A stretch of DNA of 32,971 nt. It comes from Oceanobacter sp. Its GTDB lineage: Bacteria > Pseudomonadota > Gammaproteobacteria > Pseudomonadales > Oceanobacteraceae. Positions 26,901 through 32,971 of the stretch are shown one piece after another. The stretch covers positions 1-32,971 of the forward strand of contig NVWL01000026.1 of assembly GCA_002733645.1 (NCBI GenBank), given 5' to 3'. The notes beneath the pieces were generated by a model. It saw nothing but the letters and a program-made list of their open reading frames with translations. It did no database searches and was not told the origin of the DNA. The first letter of the stretch is position 1. Each line of letters begins with the position of its first letter. The position numbers and the translations under genes are program-made.

Positions 26901-29087
26901 GTGACGGCACTGGCCGTTGCCGCGTGTGCCTGCGTATTGCAGGCCAACTCACTTGAAGCTATAGATTCAGCTAATTCAAATACAAGTATTGCTCTAGACA
27001 CTGTGACCATTACGGCGTCGTCCGAAGAACAGCTAACTTCACTACGCCCAGCACAAGAGATGGACGCTGATGCGCTAGAACGTTCACGTGCCTCATCACT
27101 AGGCGATACGCTATCGCAACAGCCAGGGATTCAAAACGCGGGCTTTGGGAGTGCCGTTGGCCGCCCGGTTATTCGTGGGATGAGCGGTGGACGCGTTGCA
27201 ATTTTACAAGATGGTTTAGAAGCGACAGATGCATCATCAGTTAGCCCTGATCATGCTGTTGCGGTTGAAACCGACCATGCCACCAAAATCGAAGTCTTAC
27301 GCGGCCCAGTGGCGCTAATCTATAGTGCTGATTCTGCCGGCGGTGTGGTTAATGTGAGTGGTGTTACGTTATCGCCGGGCGATGTTAGTGATACAGGTAT
27401 AAACCTTGGTTATGACACCGTGAGCACTGGACGTTTTGCAGCCTTAAGCCATAAGCAAACGTCAGAGCGTTGGGGGTGGCATGTCGGCGCAAGTGAGCGC
27501 CGAACTGAAGATTACAGAGTCCCTTCTGATGCTGGTGAAGTGCATCGAGAAGACGACGGTTCTATTGAAGCGCACGATGCGGAATCGAAATACTTAGATA
27601 ATTCTGATATCGAGTATCAGCGCCAAATTATTGCTGGTGGAAGTTATTTTGGCGATTCTTCCGTGACGTCGTTCAATATCGGTTATTTAGCTTCTAAGTT
27701 CGGCTTGCCGGGTCATTCTCATGAAGAGCACGAAGAACACGAAGAGGATGAGGGGGATGAGGGGGATGAAGAGCACGAGGAACATGAAGAAGGCGAAGCT
27801 CGAGTCGATCTTGAACGCCTCCGTTTAGCCCTGAATTATAATGTCGATTCACCATTCGCTTGGGCTAGCCGTTGGGATACTCGTATTTCTTGGACGGATT
27901 ATGAACATAGTGAAGGTCATGAAGAAGCCGGACATGAAGAACACGAAGAGGAAGAGGCAGAAGAAGAGGAGCATGAGCAAGAACACGGCATGACGACCTT
28001 CTCTAAAACGGCTTGGAATCTCCGCACTGAATTGCAAACTGTTGAGAAGGCAGGTCGTCAGCATGTCTTTGGTGCCAGTGCAGCGTATGAAGACTTTAGC
28101 GCCGAAGGTGGCGAAGCGTTAATGCCTTCAACCACGACAGAGAAAGTCGGCGTGTTTTGGTTGGGTGAGCAGGCTATTAACGATTTTCTTATCAGCGTCG
28201 CCACCCGTGTAGATAACACCAGTATGTCGCCAGAAACGCCTGACGAATTGGAGGATGTCTGTGGTTTTTCTACCAATGATGTTAAGTCTCAAGACTTCTT
28301 TGGCGCGAGCGGTTCTGCCGGAGTGACTTATTTTGTGAATAACGACTGGACAGTGACGGCATCGGCGGCATCTGTTGTTCGCGCTCCGGATGCCGAGGCG
28401 CTGTATTCTTGTGGGCCGCATGAATCGACCTTTTCTTTCGATGTCGGCAATCCAGAGTTAGATCGCGAACGAGCATTCAATCTTGATGCGGGTGTGGCGT
28501 TTCAGCGTGATGCATGGGCGTTATCCTTGGCTGTCTATCGTAATCGCGTGAATAACTATATTTATGCATCGCCATTGGCAGAGGCCGGTGTTATTCAAGA
28601 GACGGATGAGCTGCCGGTGTATGAATACACACAAAACGATGCAATTTTAAAAGGGGCGGAAATTGAAACCTCATATGCCTTTAGTAACGAGTGGAGCATT
28701 TCTGTATTAGCTGATAGAACACGAGGAACGTTAGTGGATGGTGGCTACTTGCCGCGTATGCCAACGGATCGTGTTGGCATAACGTTAAATCGTCAAAGTA
28801 GAAATTGGGCCGGTTTTGCACGTTGGATGACGTATGCTGATCAAGATCGCACCGCCGATTACGACGGTCTAGGGGAGGGAGTAGCGGAAGAGATTCCTAC
28901 CGCAGGTTTTAATTTGTTGAGTGCCGGTGTGAGTTACCGCTGGGTGGCTCCGGCGAGCGAATATCGTGTAGGCATCAAAGGGGAGAATCTTCTTAACGAA
29001 GTGGTGCGCTATCACACCTCATTCGTTAAAGATGCCGTGCCGGGAGCAGGTCGAAATATCAACTTGTCGTTGGCTGTTAATTTCTAA
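26901..29087 (+). CDS. ZnuD-like TonB-dependent outer membrane receptor, probable zinc (start region interrupted)
   Basis: The TonB-box-like VTITAS lies near residue 35, the plug spans about 45-155 (QQPGIQNAGFGSAVGRPVIRGM, LRGPVALIYSADSAGGVVN), and a long beta-barrel ends in the C-terminal LSLAVNF. Two barrel loops (about 272-299 and 336-363) are extremely rich in His, Glu and Asp, as in ZnuD-type zinc receptors. The best start is the ATG at 26880, five bases after AGGAA, but its seventh codon is TGA (26898-26900). The frame resumes at GTG 26901, giving 728 residues and a signal peptide without a basic N-terminus. The gene may be reinitiated at GTG, a fresh pseudogene, or affected by a sequence error. 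Confidence 0.85.
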   Translation: MTALAVAACACVLQANSLEAIDSANSNTSIALDTVTITASSEEQLTSLRPAQEMDADALERSRASSLGDTLSQQPGIQNAGFGSAVGRPVIRGMSGGRVAILQDGLEATDASSVSPDHAVAVETDHATKIEVLRGPVALIYSADSAGGVVNVSGVTLSPGDVSDTGINLGYDTVSTGRFAALSHKQTSERWGWHVGASERRTEDYRVPSDAGEVHREDDGSIEAHDAESKYLDNSDIEYQRQIIAGGSYFGDSSVTSFNIGYLASKFGLPGHSHEEHEEHEEDEGDEGDEEHEEHEEGEARVDLERLRLALNYNVDSPFAWASRWDTRISWTDYEHSEGHEEAGHEEHEEEEAEEEEHEQEHGMTTFSKTAWNLRTELQTVEKAGRQHVFGASAAYEDFSAEGGEALMPSTTTEKVGVFWLGEQAINDFLISVATRVDNTSMSPETPDELEDVCGFSTNDVKSQDFFGASGSAGVTYFVNNDWTVTASAASVVRAPDAEALYSCGPHESTFSFDVGNPELDRERAFNLDAGVAFQRDAWALSLAVYRNRVNNYIYASPLAEAGVIQETDELPVYEYTQNDAILKGAEIETSYAFSNEWSISVLADRTRGTLVDGGYLPRMPTDRVGITLNRQSRNWAGFARWMTYADQDRTADYDGLGEGVAEEIPTAGFNLLSAGVSYRWVAPASEYRVGIKGENLLNEVVRYHTSFVKDAVPGAGRNINLSLAVNF

Positions 29088-29950
29088 TCGTTAATTTCAA
29101 ACGATAAATCTAACCAGAGTTTGTCGTCGTTCACCGGAGTGAGCGGCGGCAAGCTAGTGTTATCAAGTTTAAAAATCAGCGAGTCTTTGTATTTAGATAG
29201 AGGAAAGACATTGCGGGTGGTTTCATGATTTTTCATGAATTTGATAAGCTCGCCTGATGCGGCATAGCCGTATAGTGCCTCGTAAAGCACTTTTTCTAGT
29301 TCTGTGTTGGATTTACCGACAAAGAAATACATGGGGAATTTATACACAAGAATAATTCGATCGTAAGCCATCACCAAGTCGTCTTCTTGATGATCAACCT
29401 CCGTATACACCTCTGTGATGCCTCTAGGGAAGTAATCACAGCGCCCGGCGCGTAACATGCGATACATCAGCTCGAATTTAGTCACTCGCTCAACCTTGTA
29501 TCCGTTGTCTTCAAGAATGTCTGAATCTAACCACTGGTCTCCCTGGCACGCCGTGAGTGCTTTTAAGTCATCGGCGGTTTTGATTTGATCAAACTGAGCT
29601 AGCGCATTTTTTCGTATGACTGGGACTCTCGTTCCTAACAATCCCGCAAATAGAGGTACGCGAATAGGCGCATAGTCGCGCTCTCTTGATGGTGTCGCCC
29701 CGCTCCATGCGAGGCTTAACTCACCACTGTTTAACTGTTGCATACTGCGCTTTTGCGCCATAGCTCGCGGTGTCATGGCCACCGTAATATCGGCGGGAAG
29801 CACTGTGGTTAGTAGGTCGAAGTAATAGGCCTGAGATGAATCTTCAACTGATCGTGGTGGCTGGATGTAAATGTCATCAAGTGCAAACAATGATGAGCTT
29901 GCGGTAGCTAAAAAAGCCATCGTCAATGCTTGAATGAATAATGTGCGCAT
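29084..29950 (-). CDS. Periplasmic substrate-binding-protein-like (SBP_bac_3 type), unknown ligand
   Basis: This protein of about 288 residues begins with a signal peptide (MRTLFIQALTMAFLATASSS then LFALD) and has the two-lobed binding-protein look: AMTPRAMAQKRSMQQLNSGE early, KTADDLKALTACQGDQW in the hinge region, and a membrane-distal MYFFVGKSNTELEKVLYEAL helix. Many marine bacteria carry such orphan amino-acid-type binding domains without transporter genes nearby. The frame is open to a TTG at 29968; the Met at 29950 gives the cleanest signal peptide with GGGATGG upstream. It is convergent with, and overlaps by four bases, the TonB receptor gene. Confidence 0.75.
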   Translation of the reverse strand: MRTLFIQALTMAFLATASSSLFALDDIYIQPPRSVEDSSQAYYFDLLTTVLPADITVAMTPRAMAQKRSMQQLNSGELSLAWSGATPSRERDYAPIRVPLFAGLLGTRVPVIRKNALAQFDQIKTADDLKALTACQGDQWLDSDILEDNGYKVERVTKFELMYRMLRAGRCDYFPRGITEVYTEVDHQEDDLVMAYDRIILVYKFPMYFFVGKSNTELEKVLYEALYGYAASGELIKFMKNHETTRNVFPLSKYKDSLIFKLDNTSLPPLTPVNDDKLWLDLSFEIND

Positions 29951-30084
29951 TAAAACCATCCCACCCAAATAAATTTACCTTAGCCTACAATCGTCAATGT
30001 CGTTGTCATATAAAGGTAAGACATTAAGATTCTATAAAGCAGTACTGAGGGCTGATATAGTCGCTAAATAGTAGAGGAATGACC

Positions 30085-31041
30085 ATGTTAAACAAATTAT
30101 TGGCTCTTTTAGCGGATGGACAGTTTCACTCAGGTGAAGAGCTCGGTGACGCACTTGGTGTTAGCCGTGCGGCTGTTTGGAAGCAATTAAAAAAGCTAGA
30201 AGATCTCGATGTGCCTTTTTCATCGGTAAAAGGGAAGGGCTACCGTCTTCACGATGCGATTGAGCTGCTTGATGAATCGCAGATTCGTTCATGTATCAGC
30301 CAGCGCCTCGATATTTTAGAGTTATTACTGGATGTAGACTCCACGAACACCTACCTCTTTAATCGTGCTTCCGACCATATGGGTAAGCGCTACGCTGTGA
30401 TGGCCGAAAAGCAAAATCACGGTCGAGGCCGCCGAGGTCGCCAGTGGGTTAGTCCGTTTGGACGCAACATCTACTTATCGTTGTTGGTCTCTTTTTCTGG
30501 CGGAATGTCAGCCCTTGAAGGTCTGAGTCTGACCACAGCTATTGCGGTTGAGCGAGCGTTGCGTCGTCTTGATATTCAGGGTGTCGGACTTAAGTGGCCG
30601 AATGATATTTATGCCGATGGCCGTAAGCTCGCGGGTATTCTGCTAGAGGTGACGGGCGAATATAATAGCCATTGTCAGGTGGTCATTGGCATCGGCCTTA
30701 ATCTGTCGATGAATGAGAGCGAAGCAAAAGACATTGATCAGCCCTGGGTTGACCTTCGCAGTCTTAATCCAAACTTGTCGCGTAACGAAGTGGCTGGCGT
30801 TCTTTTAGATGAATTACTGACGTGCATAGATACTTTTCAAAAAGAAGGCTTTGCACCCCTGCAAGAATACTGGTCAGAGCGGGATATTTATCACGAATCC
30901 GAAGTCTCGGTCGTATCGCCCTCGCAAGAAATTACAGGGGTGGTAAAAGGCGTGAATCGCAAAGGTGAGTTGCTACTTAAAACCAGCCGAGGCATGGAAG
31001 TCATCAGTGCAGGAGAGTTAAGTGTCCGCCCTGTACGTTGA
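30085..31041 (+). CDS. birA: Bifunctional biotin ligase/biotin operon repressor BirA
   Basis: BirA activates biotin as biotinyl-5'-AMP and attaches it to the lysine of the acetyl-CoA carboxylase carrier protein; the N-terminal domain represses biotin genes. The winged helix spans about 1-60 (SGEELGDALGVSRAAVWKQLKKL), the ligase GRGRRGRQW motif is near 113-121, KWPNDIYADGRKLAGILLE is 170-188 with Lys181, and a C-terminal SH3-like domain is about 268-318. The ATG at 30085 is preferred over that at 30079 because GAGGA then lies six bases upstream. It overlaps coaX by 20 bases, a common gammaproteobacterial arrangement. Confidence 0.95.
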   Translation: MLNKLLALLADGQFHSGEELGDALGVSRAAVWKQLKKLEDLDVPFSSVKGKGYRLHDAIELLDESQIRSCISQRLDILELLLDVDSTNTYLFNRASDHMGKRYAVMAEKQNHGRGRRGRQWVSPFGRNIYLSLLVSFSGGMSALEGLSLTTAIAVERALRRLDIQGVGLKWPNDIYADGRKLAGILLEVTGEYNSHCQVVIGIGLNLSMNESEAKDIDQPWVDLRSLNPNLSRNEVAGVLLDELLTCIDTFQKEGFAPLQEYWSERDIYHESEVSVVSPSQEITGVVKGVNRKGELLLKTSRGMEVISAGELSVRPVR

Positions 31042-31735
31042 TATTGGTAATACGCGCATAAAGTGGCAACAGCGCTTTGACGATCGGGCACCGGTGCAGG
31101 GCTTGTTGGAAAAAAGTAATGTGACGCACTTTTATTGGCCGGATGTTGAAGGAAAGGTCATAGTCTCAAGCGTACGAGATGATGAAGAGCTCTACCGGCT
31201 GCTTGAGCAACGCTATCCCGGGCAAGTTGAGTGGTTAACGTCTCCTCTGGTTGATTATAATGGCTTTAAGCATTGTTACCCGGAAGCCTCACGTCTTGGC
31301 GTTGATCGTTGGCTGGCCATGCTTGGTGCGAGAAGTCACAAAGAAGGCGGTGTGATGGTTGTGGATGCTGGTACGGCTCTGACCATCGACGTAATCAGTG
31401 CAGACAATGAACACGAAGGGGGATACATCGTTCCCGGCCTAACCATGGCTCGTGATGCTTTGTTTTCTGGGACGGGTAAAGTTCGGCCATTTGTCGATGA
31501 CGAAAGGGCCGATAACGTTGAGCTAGGTAGAAATACTGTTAACTGTGTCGTTGCTGGAACCTTACGTCAGCATCTCGCTTTGGTCGCATCAGTTTGTGCC
31601 GATTACCCCGAATATCAACTGTTAGTCACAGGAGGTGACGGCCAGACCTTGGCTGCATCGCTTAATACCGGATACTATCCGGATCTCATTTTTGACGGCA
31701 TGGATTCCTTATGCGTTGGATTGTATACAGCCTGA
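31022..31735 (+). CDS. coaX: Type III pantothenate kinase CoaX
   Basis: CoaX catalyses the first step of coenzyme A synthesis, ATP-dependent phosphorylation of pantothenate. The 237-residue ASKHA-fold protein has the DIGNTRIKW phosphate loop (7-15), GVDRW (93-97), the catalytic DAGTALTID region (115-123) and GGYIVPG (133-139). It starts with GTG at 31022, supported by AGGAG six bases before, inside the end of birA. It overlaps the following SPOR gene by 25 bases, so the three genes form one translationally linked unit. Confidence 0.95.
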   Translation: MSALYVDIGNTRIKWQQRFDDRAPVQGLLEKSNVTHFYWPDVEGKVIVSSVRDDEELYRLLEQRYPGQVEWLTSPLVDYNGFKHCYPEASRLGVDRWLAMLGARSHKEGGVMVVDAGTALTIDVISADNEHEGGYIVPGLTMARDALFSGTGKVRPFVDDERADNVELGRNTVNCVVAGTLRQHLALVASVCADYPEYQLLVTGGDGQTLAASLNTGYYPDLIFDGMDSLCVGLYTA

Positions 31736-32388
31736 TCGTAATCAACATCGCGATAGCGGGTTATTTTCTTTTGCAGCCTGCGGACATAGCACCGCGTGTT
31801 GTGACAACGGAAAATATTGATGAAGGCGATACCCTCGTTCTTCTTACTGAGCGAAGTGCCGGAACCGAACCCGTCAGTCAGCAACCAATGAATGCCTATG
31901 GTGATCGCAAGCTTTGTTATGCGCTTGGGCCCTATACCGATGACATTAGTGTTCGTGTTGCTCAAGCAAGAGCCCTAAAGCTGGTTTTGACAGGGCTAAT
32001 TAATGAAGTGGAAGTGCCGAATAATAAAGACACCGAATATTGGGTGCTCTTACCACCCCAAGCCAGCCGGGCGGCGGCACTTGAGCAACTTAAGCAACTA
32101 CAAAAGCGAGGCGTCGATAGCTACATCATTACCCAAGGGGATCTGGTAGATGGCGTATCGCTTGGTTTATTCCGTAAGCAAGATTCAGCCACGCGGTTGT
32201 CGGCGAAAGTACGAGGTTTAGGGTTTGCTGATGTCACCATTCGTGAGATTGGCTCGACCGCAACAGAGTACTGGCTAGAAATTCGAGAAATCTCCAAGTT
32301 AGATGATCGCATGCGTCGCCGTGTCCGTGGGGAGGATGCCGGAGTGCAATGGCAGATGGTTGCCTGCGAACAGCAAGGAACAAGCTAA
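31711..32388 (+). CDS. SPOR-domain membrane protein
   Basis: This 225-residue protein has an N-terminal membrane anchor (about 3-21), a linker and a SPOR domain (about 105-182: EYWVLLPPQASRAAALEQLKQL, SYIITQGDLVDGVSLGLF). SPOR domains bind denuded glycan strands at the division septum; localisation there is likely. The last 40 residues contain a second YWLEIREIS strand. SPOR-domain genes directly after coaX are usual in pseudomonads and relatives. The start lies 25 bases inside coaX. Confidence 0.85.
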   Translation: MRWIVYSLIVINIAIAGYFLLQPADIAPRVVTTENIDEGDTLVLLTERSAGTEPVSQQPMNAYGDRKLCYALGPYTDDISVRVAQARALKLVLTGLINEVEVPNNKDTEYWVLLPPQASRAAALEQLKQLQKRGVDSYIITQGDLVDGVSLGLFRKQDSATRLSAKVRGLGFADVTIREIGSTATEYWLEIREISKLDDRMRRRVRGEDAGVQWQMVACEQQGTS

Positions 32389-32432
32389 CTAGGCTTTTAT
32401 CGCTAAGTCGATAATAAATAAGAAGAAAGTAG

Positions 32433-32461
32433 TTGACAGGTATGCGCACTATCAAGATAAT
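32433..32461 (+). promoter_or_regulatory. Strong sigma70 promoter of tRNA cluster
   Basis: TTGACA at 32433-32438, a 17-base spacer and GATAAT at 32456-32461 are followed by a GC-rich discriminator (ACGCGCC), a mark of stringently controlled stable RNA promoters. The first tRNA begins 13 bases after the -10 element. Confidence 0.88.
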
Positions 32462-32473
32462 ACGCGCCACTTT

Positions 32474-32557
32474 GGTGGGGTTCCCGAGCGGCCAAAGGGA
32501 TCAGATTGTAAATCTGACGCGAAAGCTTCGCTGGTTCGAATCCAGCCCCCACCACCA
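32474..32557 (+). tRNA. tRNA-Tyr (GTA)
   Basis: This 84-base type II tRNA has acceptor GGTGGGG/CCCCACC, anticodon loop TTGTAAA within CAGATTGTAAATCTG, a long variable arm (GCGAAAGC), T loop GTTCGAATC and encoded CCA. It is close to E. coli tRNA-Tyr at both ends. Confidence 0.97.
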
Positions 32558-32636
32558 TTATTCGACAGTGAATGGCCTTCCTGTCAAAGCAGCCAGGATA
32601 GCTGATCTAGTTTGAGCTAACCTAGCTGAAGCATGT

Positions 32637-32710
<74 letters not shown>

Positions 32711-32715
32711 TTATT

Positions 32716-32791
<76 letters not shown>

Positions 32792-32796
32792 AATTC

Positions 32797-32825
32797 AAAA
32801 AGGTAGGCCATTGGTCTGCCTTTTT
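32797..32825 (+). terminator. Terminator or attenuator between tRNA cluster and tuf
   Basis: AAAAAGGTAGGCC pairs with GGTCTGCCTTTTT (two G-U pairs) around a three-base loop, followed by a T-run. It begins five bases after tRNA-Thr. Because tuf usually shares this tRNA operon, partial readthrough is likely. Confidence 0.85.
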
Positions 32826-32874
32826 GTGTATTTAAAGAAAAATTTGTACCCACTAAGACGAGAGAGATTAAGTT

Positions 32875-32971
32875 ATGGCTAAGGAAACGTTTGAACGTTC
32901 CAAACCCCACGTAAACGTGGGTACTATCGGTCACGTTGACCACGGTAAAACAACATTAACTGCTGCACTAA
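32875..32971 (+). CDS. tuf: Elongation factor Tu, N-terminal fragment (cut by window edge)
   Basis: The 32 visible residues begin [20 protein letters not shown] and continue into the P-loop [10 protein letters not shown] of EF-Tu. It delivers aminoacyl-tRNA to the ribosome with GTP. GAGAGA lies nine bases before the ATG at 32875. Its place after tRNA-Tyr, -Gly and -Thr matches the tufB copy of other gammaproteobacteria. The rest lies outside the window. Confidence 0.97.
   Translation, partial: MAKETFERSKPHVNVGTIGHVDHGKTTLTAAL

Overview
The window comes from a gammaproteobacterial chromosome, most likely a marine oceanospirillalean or similar heterotroph (inferred from gene content, not from a search). 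The right end carries birA, coaX and a SPOR-domain gene, then tRNA-Tyr, tRNA-Gly, tRNA-Thr and the start of an EF-Tu gene, a typical gammaproteobacterial neighbourhood. Base composition is moderate and codon use looks alike across most genes.

Layout. 1-8583: 3' part of a giant surface protein with bacterial Ig-like domains, including 13 units of 94 residues, a calcium-binding DxDxDG region, an internal C-terminal-sorting-like segment and a terminal 8-strand-type outer membrane barrel. 8697-10159 (minus): two overlapping genes for membrane-anchored beta-repeat proteins of unknown role. 10213-10986 (minus): HEWFH putative metalloprotease. 11113-13994: a small DUF2805-like protein, catalase-peroxidase katG, a 14-bp minisatellite and a terminator. 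14130-16023: an exported AstE/AspA-type zinc hydrolase and a sulfotransferase-like P-loop protein.

16033-19986 looks like a compact integrated island. An intact tRNA-Arg(CCG) lies at the right end with its 3' end facing inward, and a 30-bp direct copy of that 3' end (29/30 identical) lies at the left. Between them are two two-gene modules: hipB-hipA, with three phased HipB-type operators, and a winged-helix regulator plus nucleotidyltransferase, preceded by a nested palindrome. The second pair is the best candidate here for a poorly described toxin-antitoxin or defence system. No integrase is present.

20072-22600 (minus) is modA-modB-modC for molybdate uptake. 22697-26490 holds ytoQ, an O6-alkylguanine-DNA methyltransferase, a PfkB/adenosine-kinase-like gene and a TrkA-like potassium channel. 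The gap after the methyltransferase contains several DnaA-box-like sequences.

26530-29087 looks like a zinc-uptake unit: a Zur-like site, a DUF2946-like small exported protein and a ZnuD-like TonB receptor with two His/Asp/Glu-rich loops. The receptor's best start codon is followed six codons later by an in-frame TGA. A convergent periplasmic binding-protein-like gene follows. 30085-32971 is the housekeeping birA-coaX-SPOR unit, a tRNA cluster behind a strong promoter, a terminator or attenuator, and tuf.
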